Positions 48,859 through 56,576 of a stretch of 64,000 nt of DNA are shown here, piece after piece; positions within the stretch are counted from its first letter, which is position 1; every line of letters starts with the position of its first letter. The stretch is taken from positions 186,001-250,000 of the forward strand of contig NZ_JQKV01000002.1 of assembly GCF_000746205.1 (NCBI RefSeq), read 5' to 3'. The position numbers and the translations under genes are program-made. Under the pieces are notes generated by a model that saw only the letters and a program-made list of their open reading frames with translations, was not told where the DNA came from and searched no databases. Origin of the DNA: Halorubrum sp. BV1 (lineage in GTDB: Archaea > Halobacteriota > Halobacteria > Halobacteriales > Haloferacaceae).

Positions 48859-49797
48859 TCAGCGGTAGCCGAACGACGCGGCCAACAGCTCTTCGTCCGT
48901 CTCGCCGACCGTGTACACCGGCCCGTCGAGGACGTCGACCGTGACCTTCGCGGGGGCGAAGACGCGCTCGTCCACCTCGTAGAAGTCCCAGTCGGCCTCC
49001 TCGAACACCTCGACGAAGGGCGTGCCGTACTCGTCGCGGGCGGTCGAGACGATCTGTTCGAAGCGGTCGTCGTCGCGGGCGACCTGCAGGTGCACCTCGC
49101 CGCCGTACGCCAGCGCGTCGTTCGTCCGTCCCATCGCGAGATCCTCGTCGCGGGTGGCCGGGGCCATCGGCGCGGACCCGGAGGCGTGGAGCACGTCGGT
49201 CGGTTCGTAGCCCACTTCGAGCAGCCGGAAGACGGCGAGCTCGGCCGCGCGCGCGGCGGTCGCGACCGACCCCGCGGTCGAGCCGGTGGCGTACGCAGGG
49301 AGGAAGACACCCTCCGGATCGACCTCGGCGAGGTCGGCGACGTGTTCTGCGACCGACTCCGTCGGGAGCGCCGTCGACTCGACCGCGAGCGTCGCGAACT
49401 CGGAGGAGTCGTAGTACCCCACGCGCTCGAACTCCGTCTCGCGGCCGACGAGCGCCCGGGCGGGACCGGAGCCGAGCCCCTCGAAGCCGTCGTCGGTGAC
49501 GAGTTCCCAGCCGGCCTTCTGCGAGCAGAGCAGCGCGATCGCTGGGTGGTCCGTCGAGAGTTCGACGTACTGGCGCGGCGCGCCGGCGACCTCGCCCATG
49601 CGCGTCCGCAGGTTCGCGAGCCCGGCGGTCTGGATCTCGGCGAGAAGGAGTCCCGCCTCGACCCCGCCGGCGGCGTCGACGCCGAAGTCGACGACGGTCG
49701 CGCCGTTGTCGAGTTCGTAGCCGACGACGTCGAGCTCGCCGGCGAAGTCGAGCGCCTCGTCGACGAGCTCGATCGCGGTCCGGTTGATGCTTTCCAT
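48859..49797 (-). CDS. mch: Methenyltetrahydromethanopterin cyclohydrolase Mch
   Basis: A 312-residue enzyme interconverting 5-formyl- and 5,10-methenyl-tetrahydromethanopterin. The family sequence is clear: GYELDNGATVVDFGVDAAGG, SQKAGWELVTDDGFEGLGSG, GRTNDALAYGGEVHLQVA, and the ATP/phosphate-like loop FEEADWDFYEVDERVFAPAK. Haloarchaea make no methane, so here Mch works in C1 transfer, with folate-like or residual methanopterin coenzymes. ATG 49797 (MESINRTAIELVDE) is the conserved start. Confidence 0.94.
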   Translation of the reverse strand: MESINRTAIELVDEALDFAGELDVVGYELDNGATVVDFGVDAAGGVEAGLLLAEIQTAGLANLRTRMGEVAGAPRQYVELSTDHPAIALLCSQKAGWELVTDDGFEGLGSGPARALVGRETEFERVGYYDSSEFATLAVESTALPTESVAEHVADLAEVDPEGVFLPAYATGSTAGSVATAARAAELAVFRLLEVGYEPTDVLHASGSAPMAPATRDEDLAMGRTNDALAYGGEVHLQVARDDDRFEQIVSTARDEYGTPFVEVFEEADWDFYEVDERVFAPAKVTVDVLDGPVYTVGETDEELLAASFGYR

Positions 49798-49902
49798 ACC
49801 GCCCCTTCTCGCTCGCCCATTAAGGGGTTTGTCTGTCGTCGCCGCCCGCGTATGCGGGGCGACGGCCTCGACGACGGGTTCGTGTCCGTCGACGGGCACC
49901 CG

Positions 49903-49935
49903 ATCAGGTGACGTCTTCCCGATCAGGTGACGTCC
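49903..49935. repeat. 18-bp duplication of a gene end
   Basis: ATCAGGTGACGTC occurs at 49903-49915 and again at 49921-49933 (period 18). The second copy is the minus-strand stop codon and last codons of the gene at 49923; the first copy repeats them just beyond the stop. Confidence 0.85.
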
Positions 49936-50261
49936 TCGACATCGACGCCCGGGATGGGTTCGATTTGGAACAGGTACTCGTCGTAGGCGCGGTCCAAGTT
50001 TGCGGGCCCCTCAGCGACCGTGTGGTCGACGCAGAGGAGCGCGGTCGATTCGACGGCACCCTTCCCCGTGTCCTCCAGATACCGCTCCGTGACGGAGAAG
50101 GCGGCCGGTTCGTCACAGCCCCGGCGGTAACACGTCGTCGGCGCGTCGTCCGGGGGTTCCGTCTCGTCGGCACGCTCGCGCGCCTCCGCGATGTCCTGTC
50201 GTGCTCGTCGTCGTTCGGCCTTTCGCGCCTGCTTTTCGCGACCCGACTTGGTGTCCGGCAT
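49923..50261 (-). CDS. Small haloarchaeal protein with Arg/Lys-rich N-terminus
   Basis: A 112-residue protein. The first 45 residues are a charged helix (SGREKQARKAERRRARQDIA) that could bind RNA or DNA, followed by a small domain with TCYRRGCDEPAAF and LLCVDHTVAEGP, whose two Cys (about C53/C58) and later Cys/His (about C87/H90) form a plausible zinc site. Unknown function. The bases around its stop are duplicated downstream. Confidence 0.72.
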   Translation of the reverse strand: MPDTKSGREKQARKAERRRARQDIAEARERADETEPPDDAPTTCYRRGCDEPAAFSVTERYLEDTGKGAVESTALLCVDHTVAEGPANLDRAYDEYLFQIEPIPGVDVEDVT

Positions 50262-50375
50262 GCGTACACAAACGCGGGTCATCGGGATAACGCTACGGGC
50301 GATTCCGGCTGGCGGAGCCAGTGGTTCCGTGCGGCGCACCACGCGGAAGCCGCCGCCGCCCGGGATCCGATTCGA

Positions 50376-50434
50376 TCACCAGAAGCCGCCGTCGGACACC
50401 GTGTCCCACCCGGTCACCAGAAGCCGCCGTCGGA
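50376..50434. repeat. Duplication of the 3' end of the gene at 50414
   Basis: A 21-base sequence starting TCACCAGAAGCCGCCGTCGG occurs at 50376-50396 and 50414-50434 (period 38). The second copy is the minus-strand stop and last six codons (SDGGFW) of the gene; the first repeats them beyond the stop. Confidence 0.85.
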
Positions 50435-50860
50435 GTCACCCGCTCGCCCGGGACCGCCGGGGCCGCGCGGCCCGCTCGGCCGCGGATCGGGGTCGATCTC
50501 CACCAGCTCCGTCTCGGCGCGCGGGTCGACCTCGCGGCCCGCCTCGTAGCGGACGAAAGAGAGGTAGAACGGCTCGCCGCAGCCAACCGCATCCTCGCGC
50601 GGCTCGCGGTCCGGCTCGTCGACGCCGGCGTCGGTTCCCCGAACGCCGTCGTGCGGATCCCAGACGACGCCGTCGCTCTCGCCGCAGACGAACCTGACGC
50701 CGTCGGCCTCGGCCGCGTCCTCGAACGGCTCCGTCGGGGCGACGTACGCCCACCCCTCAAGGGGATACGGCGTCACCGATTTGTCCGCGAGGTAGCCGTC
50801 GCGGTCGAGCTCGACGAGGGTCCCACAGCGCGGACAGTAGTAGGTGACCGGGTAGCTCAT
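50414..50860 (-). CDS. Conserved haloarchaeal zinc-ribbon protein
   Basis: A 148-residue protein. It opens with a zinc-ribbon half-site TYYCPRCGTLVELDRDGYL (about C9/C12) and has two more Cys, RFVCGESDG and VGCGEPFYLSF (about C59 and C94), so a treble-clef or four-Cys site is possible. The C-terminal 35 residues are a Gly/Pro/Asp-rich tail. Unknown function. ATG 50860 begins MSYPVTYY, the conserved-looking start. Confidence 0.72.
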   Translation of the reverse strand: MSYPVTYYCPRCGTLVELDRDGYLADKSVTPYPLEGWAYVAPTEPFEDAAEADGVRFVCGESDGVVWDPHDGVRGTDAGVDEPDREPREDAVGCGEPFYLSFVRYEAGREVDPRAETELVEIDPDPRPSGPRGPGGPGRAGDSDGGFW

Positions 50861-51012
50861 CTCCTCGTTCAGGTACGGCCGCCGATCGTATAAGCGGCCG
50901 GTAGCCGGTCCCGAAGACGACGCGATCGATCGCGGCGTAGTGGACCGCGGTCGAACACATCGGGCACGGTTCTCTCCCGGACGCGGCGGCGCTCTCCGCC
51001 AGTTCTCTCGCG

Positions 51013-51022
51013 TTTTTATATA
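51013..51022 (+). promoter_or_regulatory. Strong TATA box of the PHP gene
   Basis: TTTTTATATA lies 23-32 bp before the GTG at 51045 and fixes that start: the transcript would be leaderless. Confidence 0.6.
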
Positions 51023-51044
51023 CCTCCGCCCGTTACGGGCCAAC

Positions 51045-51947
51045 GTGTCTGGCGTCACCGTCTCGATCGACCCGCACGTCCACTCCGATGACAGTTACGA
51101 CGGCCACGAGCCGATCGAGCTGATCTTGGAACACGCGTCGGAGATCGGGTTGGACGCGGTCGTGATAACTGACCACGACGTGATCGGCGAGTCGAAGCGC
51201 GCGGCCGAGATCGCCGACGAGTACGGGCTGATCGGGATCCCCGGCGTCGAGGTGTCGACGGCGCACGGCCACCTGCTGGCGGTCGGGGTAGATCGGATGC
51301 CGCCGCGGCGGAAGCCGTACGCGGAGACGGTCGCGTGGATCCACGACCACGGCGGTGTCGCGATCGTGCCGCACCCCTTCCAGCGGTCGCGCCACGGCGT
51401 GCGACAGCGCAACATTCCGGTTCCCGCAGAAGCCGAAACCGCGGCGGGGGACCGAGCCGATGGCGGCGTCGCGGTCGGCGACGCGGCCGACGCCGTCGGC
51501 GAGGTCGACGAGGTCGACGCCGTCGAGGTGTTCAACGCGTGGCTGTTCACGGGGTATCGCAACCGTCGCGCGCGGCGGTTCGCCGCCGACCACGACTACC
51601 CCGGCGTGGCCGCGAGCGACGCCCACCACTTGGAGTACGTCGGGCGGGCGTACACCGACGTCGAGATAGCCGACCGCGACTCGATCACCGCGGTCACGGC
51701 CGACGACGTGCTCGACGCGATCCGCAACGGAACGACGAGCGTCGACGGCAGACGCGCGCCGATCCGGATGGCCGCGAAACACTACGTCGGTGCCGCCGGT
51801 CGCAAGACCGGGTACTACGCCGCGACCGGTGCGAGCAGAGGCGCGGCCGCCGCGACGCGGGGAGCTGCCGACCTCGTCTCGACGGTCCGCGTCGCGATCG
51901 CTCAGGGTGCCCACCGCGCCGCGCGGGTGCTCTCGTGGATGACTTGA
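51045..51947 (+). CDS. PHP-domain phosphoesterase
   Basis: A 300-residue metal-dependent phosphoesterase of the PHP superfamily. Metal ligands appear in the expected order: DPHVHSDDSYDGH (about 9-21), ITDHDVIGESK, GIPGVEVSTAHGHLLAVG, AIVPHPFQRSRHG, then VAASDAHHLEYVG near 210. The insertion around 125-160 is acidic and variable. Substrates of archaeal PHP proteins include nucleotides, RNA ends or histidinol-like phosphates; none can be assigned. GTG 51045 is fixed by the TATA box. Confidence 0.85.
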   Translation: MSGVTVSIDPHVHSDDSYDGHEPIELILEHASEIGLDAVVITDHDVIGESKRAAEIADEYGLIGIPGVEVSTAHGHLLAVGVDRMPPRRKPYAETVAWIHDHGGVAIVPHPFQRSRHGVRQRNIPVPAEAETAAGDRADGGVAVGDAADAVGEVDEVDAVEVFNAWLFTGYRNRRARRFAADHDYPGVAASDAHHLEYVGRAYTDVEIADRDSITAVTADDVLDAIRNGTTSVDGRRAPIRMAAKHYVGAAGRKTGYYAATGASRGAAAATRGAADLVSTVRVAIAQGAHRAARVLSWMT

Positions 51948-52041
51948 AGAATCGCCGAAACCGACGCGGCGCGCGTCGACGCGGCCGCCGCGACACCCGG
52001 CCGACCTCACGGCGCGGGAGCGGAACCCGCCGGGAGAGCGG

Positions 52042-52050
52042 GGTTTTTGC
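52042..52050 (+). promoter_or_regulatory. TATA-like element of the moeA pair
   Basis: GGTTTTTGC lies 24-32 bp before the first moeA ATG at 52074. Confidence 0.4.
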
Positions 52051-52073
52051 ACGCGGACGCGAAACGACACGAC

Positions 52074-53381
52074 ATGAGCCACGACAGACGCGAGTCCGGG
52101 TTCAAGCGGCGGACCCGGGTCTCGGACGCGCGATCGACGCTGCTCGACGCCGTCTCGCCGCACGACCGGACCGAGTCGGTCTCCCTCCCTTCGGCCGACG
52201 GTCGAGTGGTCGCCGAACCGATCGACGCCCCGGCCCCGGTCCCGAGCTACGAACGGGCGGCGATGGACGGGTACGCAGTCCGCGCCGAGGACACGTTCGG
52301 CGCGTCGTCCCGATCGCCAGTAGTTCTGCAAACGGCGGGCGAGGACGAGACCGTGGAGCCGGGCGACGTCGCCGCTATCGGACCGGGCGAGGCCGCGCGA
52401 GTCCACACCGGCAGCGCCGTCCCCGAGGGGGCCGACGCGGTCCTGATGGTCGAGCAAGCCGAAACGGTCGGCGACGAGATCGAGGCGTTCGACGCCGTCG
52501 CGGTCGGAGAGAACGTCGGCGACATCGGCGAGGACGTCGCCGCCGGCCAGCGGCTGTTCGACTCCGGCCACACGCTCCGTCCCTCCGATCTGGGGCTGTT
52601 GAAGTCGGTGGGAATCGATTCGCTCCCCGTCTACGAGCGGCCGACCGTCGCCGTGATCCCGACCGGCGAGGAGTTGGTGCAGTCGGATCCGGGGCCGGGA
52701 GAAGTGATCGAGACGAACGGGCTCACCGTCTCGCGACTCGTCGAGCGCTGGGGCGGCGAGGCGCGCTACCGCGACGTCGTGACCGACGACGAGGACGCGC
52801 TCGCGGCCGCCATCGAACGCGACCTCGACGCCGACATCGTCGTCACGACGGGCGGGTCGTCGGTCGGCGAGCGCGACCTGCTTCCCGAGGTCGTCGCCGA
52901 GATCGGCGAGGTGCTCGTCCACGGCGTCGCGCTCAAGCCCGGCCACCCCGTCTGTCTCGGGCGAGCGGGAGACACGCCGGTGGTGTCGCTCCCGGGGTAT
53001 CCGGTTGCCTGTATCGTCAACGCCGCGCAGTTTCTCCGACCGGCACAAAAACGGGTCGGCGGGACGACGGCGGTCCCGTTCCCGACGCGGCGCGCGCGGC
53101 TAGCGCGGAAGGTTCCGAGCGAGCCCGGTACGCGGACGTTCGCGCGCGTGTCGATCGAGGACGCCGATGACGGTCTCTCGACCGGAGAGAGCGACACTGA
53201 CGCCACGGACGGCGGGGACGCGGACGTCGACCTCCCCGTCGCCACGCCGACCCGCGCCAGCGGCTCCGGGATCCTCTCCAGCGTCGCGCTCGCGGACGGC
53301 TGGGTCGTCGTTCCCGAACCGCGCGAGGGGCTCGAAGCAGGAGCGGCAGTCGACGTGCAGCTCTGGGAGGTGACGCCGTGA
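52074..53381 (+). CDS. moeA: Molybdopterin molybdenumtransferase MoeA (first copy)
   Basis: Inserts molybdenum into molybdopterin-AMP. The 435-residue protein has MoeA domains in order: VPSYERAAMDGYAVRAED (about 62-80), IGPGEAARVHTGSAVPEGAD, LLKSVGIDSLPVYERPTVAV with the GDELV-like PTGEELVQSD, VTTGGSSVGERDLLPEV (the MoCF-binding loop), VALKPGHPVCLGRAG and SLPGYPVACIVNAAQFLRP. An acidic linker near 365-380 precedes domain IV. Its stop overlaps the next moeA start (GTGA, 53378-53381). Two tandem moeA genes are common in archaea and may handle molybdenum versus tungsten. Confidence 0.94.
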   Translation: MSHDRRESGFKRRTRVSDARSTLLDAVSPHDRTESVSLPSADGRVVAEPIDAPAPVPSYERAAMDGYAVRAEDTFGASSRSPVVLQTAGEDETVEPGDVAAIGPGEAARVHTGSAVPEGADAVLMVEQAETVGDEIEAFDAVAVGENVGDIGEDVAAGQRLFDSGHTLRPSDLGLLKSVGIDSLPVYERPTVAVIPTGEELVQSDPGPGEVIETNGLTVSRLVERWGGEARYRDVVTDDEDALAAAIERDLDADIVVTTGGSSVGERDLLPEVVAEIGEVLVHGVALKPGHPVCLGRAGDTPVVSLPGYPVACIVNAAQFLRPAQKRVGGTTAVPFPTRRARLARKVPSEPGTRTFARVSIEDADDGLSTGESDTDATDGGDADVDLPVATPTRASGSGILSSVALADGWVVVPEPREGLEAGAAVDVQLWEVTP

Positions 53382-55462
53382 GCGACCGTCGCGAGTTCCG
53401 CGACCTCGCCACGCCCGACGCCGCCCGGGAGGCGATCGAATCGCTCGATCTCGCGCGCGAGTCGGAGACGGTCCCGCTGTCGGACGCCCGCGGGCGGATC
53501 CTCGCAGAGCGGATCGACGCCGCGATCGACGTGCCGGGATTCGACCGGGCATCGATGGACGGGTACGCGGTCCGCGCCCGAGATACGTTCGGCGCGGATG
53601 AGGTCGATCCCGCCGATTTAGTCCTCGCTGGTGCAGTTCACGCCGGATCGGCTCCCGACGTCACCGTCGAGCCCGGGACGTGTGTGGAGATATCCACGGG
53701 CGCGGTGATGCCCGACGGAGCCGACGCCGTGGTGATGGTCGAGCGCACCGACGAGGTGCGGAAGGGAGACGGCGACGCAGGTAGCGACGACGGCGTCACC
53801 TCGCCCGACCGAATCGCGGTCCGAACCGCCGTCGCCCCGGGCGACAACGTGATGAGCGCCGGCGCGGACATCGCGGCCGGCGCGCGCGCGCTCGGCCCGG
53901 GAACGCGCCTGACACCGCGCGAGATCGGGTTGCTGTCTGCGCTCGGCGTCGACGAGGTCCCGGTCGAGGGGAAACCGCGGGTGGGGATCGTCTCGACGGG
54001 CGACGAACTGGTGCGCCCCGGCGACGAGATCGATCCCGACCGCGGCGAGATATACGACGTGAACTCCACGACGATCGCGGCGGGCGTCGCGGAGGCCGGC
54101 GGCGACCCCATCCTCTACCCGCACGCCGGCGACGACTACGACGAGATGGAACGCCTCCTCAGACGGGCGGCCGACGAGTGCGATCTCGTGCTCTCCTCGG
54201 GGTCCACCTCGGCCAGCGCCGTCGACGTGATCTACCGCGTGATCGAGGCGCGCGGCGAGCTGCTCCTCCACGGCGTCGCGGTCAAGCCCGGTAAGCCGAT
54301 GCTGATCGGCCGACTCGATCGCGGCGGACCGGAGGGTGACGCACCCGATACCGACGCACCCGATACCGACGCACCTGATACCGACGCACCTGATACCGAC
54401 GAACCCGACGCCGACGGTGCCGGCTCGAACGACGGGCGCGATCCCGGCGAGTCCGCGTACGTCGGACTTCCGGGGTATCCCGTCTCCGCGCTCACGATCT
54501 TTCGGACGTTCGTCGCGCCCGCGATCCGCGAGGCCGCCGGCCAGCCCGAGCCCGCCACGGCGACGATCGAGGGACGGATGGGCGTCGCGGAGCGCTACGG
54601 CGAGGGCCGCCTCCGGCTGATGCCCGTCGGACTGCTCGACCTCGATTCGGGAGACCCCCCGCTCGTTTATCCGGTCGACAAGGGATCGGGCGCGACGACG
54701 AGCCTCGTCGAGGCCGACGGCGTCGTCGCGGTCGACCCCGACACCGAGGTTCTCGACGCGGGCGAGACCGTCGAGGTCCAACTGTTCTCACCGGACGTCC
54801 GCCCGCCGTCGGTGCTCGGTGCGGGCGAGGACGACCCCGCGCTCAACCGGCTGCTCGATCGCCTCGACGCGCCGCGGTACCTCCCCGTCGGCTCCAGAGA
54901 GGGACTGCGCCGACTGCGCGACGGCGTCCCGGACGTGGCCGTGGTCGCCGGCCCGACAGACCGCGAGGTCGATTCGGTCGAACTCGGCGGCTGGTCCCGC
55001 GAGTGGGGACTCGTCGTCCCCGAGGGGAACCCCGCTAACGTAGACGGGCTCACATCGCTCGTCGAGGCGGACCTCCGGTTCGTGAACCGCTCGACCGACT
55101 CCGGGCTCCGACGGAGCCTCGATGACGCGCTCGGCGAACTCGCGGCGGAGCGGTCGGAATCGCGAGCGGATCTCACGGCGCGGATAGACGGGTACGAGCG
55201 CGCGGTCCGCGCCTTCGAGAGCCCGGCCAGACGGGTGATCGCGGGCGACGCCGACGCGGGGATCGGCCTCCGAGAGACGGCGGAACGGCTGGGTTGTGAG
55301 TTCGTCAGTCTCGGCGCGCAGTCGGTGACCGTCCGCGCCGCACCCGACCGCGCCGATCGCGATGCGGTGCGGGCGCTCGCGGCGGTCCTCGACGACGCCG
55401 GCGCGGACGATCCCGTGGCCGCGCTCGACGGCTACTCGTGGGACCGCTCGCCCGACGCCTGA
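53378..55462 (+). CDS. moeA: MoeA fused to a C-terminal periplasmic-binding-protein-like domain
   Basis: A 694-residue fusion. Residues 1 to about 420 are a second MoeA (VPGFDRASMDGYAVRARD, STGDELVRPGDEIDPDRG, SGSTSASAVDVIYRVIEA, GVAVKPGKPMLIGRLD, VGLPGYPVSALTIFRTFVAP). Residues about 425-694 form a binding-protein-like domain related to the LysR/ModA-type ligand fold (VPDVAVVAGPTDREVDSVEL, VNRSTDSGLRRSLDDALGEL, DADAGIGLRETAERLGCEFV), probably sensing or holding molybdate or molybdopterin. A linker holds four DAPDT repeats from a 15-bp minisatellite (54338-54397). GTG start coupled to the first moeA. Confidence 0.9.
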   Translation: MSDRREFRDLATPDAAREAIESLDLARESETVPLSDARGRILAERIDAAIDVPGFDRASMDGYAVRARDTFGADEVDPADLVLAGAVHAGSAPDVTVEPGTCVEISTGAVMPDGADAVVMVERTDEVRKGDGDAGSDDGVTSPDRIAVRTAVAPGDNVMSAGADIAAGARALGPGTRLTPREIGLLSALGVDEVPVEGKPRVGIVSTGDELVRPGDEIDPDRGEIYDVNSTTIAAGVAEAGGDPILYPHAGDDYDEMERLLRRAADECDLVLSSGSTSASAVDVIYRVIEARGELLLHGVAVKPGKPMLIGRLDRGGPEGDAPDTDAPDTDAPDTDAPDTDEPDADGAGSNDGRDPGESAYVGLPGYPVSALTIFRTFVAPAIREAAGQPEPATATIEGRMGVAERYGEGRLRLMPVGLLDLDSGDPPLVYPVDKGSGATTSLVEADGVVAVDPDTEVLDAGETVEVQLFSPDVRPPSVLGAGEDDPALNRLLDRLDAPRYLPVGSREGLRRLRDGVPDVAVVAGPTDREVDSVELGGWSREWGLVVPEGNPANVDGLTSLVEADLRFVNRSTDSGLRRSLDDALGELAAERSESRADLTARIDGYERAVRAFESPARRVIAGDADAGIGLRETAERLGCEFVSLGAQSVTVRAAPDRADRDAVRALAAVLDDAGADDPVAALDGYSWDRSPDA
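54338..54397. repeat. 15-bp coding minisatellite in the second moeA
   Basis: GACGCACCCGATACC-type units occur four times in tandem, encoding DAPDT each time, in the linker inside the MoeA domain III region between GGPEG and EPDADG. The frame is kept by the 15-bp period. Confidence 0.88.
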
Positions 55463-55596
55463 CGGGCGCGACGAGAGCGATGTTCTATATCCCATGCCGC
55501 GGCCACGCCCCCCGTGACCTGACGCCCCGCTCGCGGCGGCCGAGGCGGTCGCCCGGCGCACCGCCGCGAGACAGCGGCCGCGCCGGCTGTTCGCCA

Positions 55597-56487
55597 TCAC
55601 CGACCCCCGAGGCGAACCGGATCGTCGTCCGAGACGATCTCGATCCGCACGTCGTCTCCCACGCCGACCGGTGGGTCTCGCCAGACGACCTTCGCGCCGA
55701 CGCCGTCGCGCGCGGCGAAAAGCGACAGTCCCGTCGCGCGCTCGCCGTTCGCGACGACCGCCACGTCGTCCCACGCAATTCCCCGTCCGCGAGCGACGCC
55801 GACGCGACTGCCGCGGAGCGACAGCGCTGTGCCGTCGCGGAGCGACTGCTCGCCGAACGCGCCCCCGCCCGCGTAGTGCGTCAGCCCGCCGTCGAGCGGG
55901 ACTCCCTCGTCGCTCGCGATCGCCGCGAACCGCTCCCCGGGTGCGGGGTGTGAGGGCTCGTCGAGGACCACATGTGTCGGCCCGCGCTCTGCGACGACGC
56001 CGGTGCCGTCCCACGCGACCGGTTCCACGTCGACGGCGGCCGTCACCGGGAGCGACCCGCTCGCCCTGATCGGATTCGCTTCCGGCGATCGGAAGCCGAG
56101 GTGTACGTGGTTGTCCACCCACCGCCCGAAGAATCCCGACCGCGTTAGCTCTCCGAGCGGATCGCCGACGGTGACTCGCTCTCCGGCCTCGACCGCCGGG
56201 ACCACGTGGAGGATCCGAGCGACGGTTCCGGGCGGCGCATCCGCTTGACGACACCACGCCGCGTCGAGATCGACCACGATCAGGTGGTCCTCGTCGGCCG
56301 CGTACGACCGGTCCGGACAGCCGACGGTCCGCGTCTCGCGCACGACGCCGGAGACGGGGGACGGCGCGGTGGCTCCGACGGGATAGAGGTCGATCGCGCT
56401 CCCGTCGTCGTGAGCGCGGTACGGGGAGTTGAACCGGGAGTACCGACGATATCGGTCGAGGATAGCCGGTGTGATCGATATCGCCAT
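55597..56487 (-). CDS. M23-peptidase-like fold protein of haloarchaea
   Basis: A 296-residue protein. RFNSPYRAHDDGSAIDLYPV (about 14-33) and VDNHVHLGFRSPEANP (about 112-127) match the HxxxD and HxH metal motifs of M23/lysostaphin-like peptidases in order, with a glycine loop SPVSGVVRE between, though the first spacing is longer than in true M23. The second half is a beta-rich domain of unknown type. Haloarchaea have no peptidoglycan, so the substrate must differ or activity is lost. ATG 56487 is used; a GTG at 56580 overlaps the kinase stop but adds unconserved residues. Confidence 0.7.
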   Translation of the reverse strand: MAISITPAILDRYRRYSRFNSPYRAHDDGSAIDLYPVGATAPSPVSGVVRETRTVGCPDRSYAADEDHLIVVDLDAAWCRQADAPPGTVARILHVVPAVEAGERVTVGDPLGELTRSGFFGRWVDNHVHLGFRSPEANPIRASGSLPVTAAVDVEPVAWDGTGVVAERGPTHVVLDEPSHPAPGERFAAIASDEGVPLDGGLTHYAGGGAFGEQSLRDGTALSLRGSRVGVARGRGIAWDDVAVVANGERATGLSLFAARDGVGAKVVWRDPPVGVGDDVRIEIVSDDDPVRLGGR

Positions 56488-56576
56488 CGTCGTTCTGTTG
56501 GGTCCGAGCGGCAAGTACGCGTCGGAATCGACGGCCGGACACTGAGCGTCAGCCGCTCCGATATGGCTCCGCGCGA

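Noticed and set aside
50940..51947. Longer start for the PHP gene at 50940
   Set aside because: The strong TATA box at 51013-51022 lies inside that extension, so the transcript cannot include it; GTG 51045 fits.
55438..55596. Possible small gene between moeA and the M23-like gene
   Set aside because: Open frames there have shadow-like Arg/Pro composition, no promoter and no conserved pattern.
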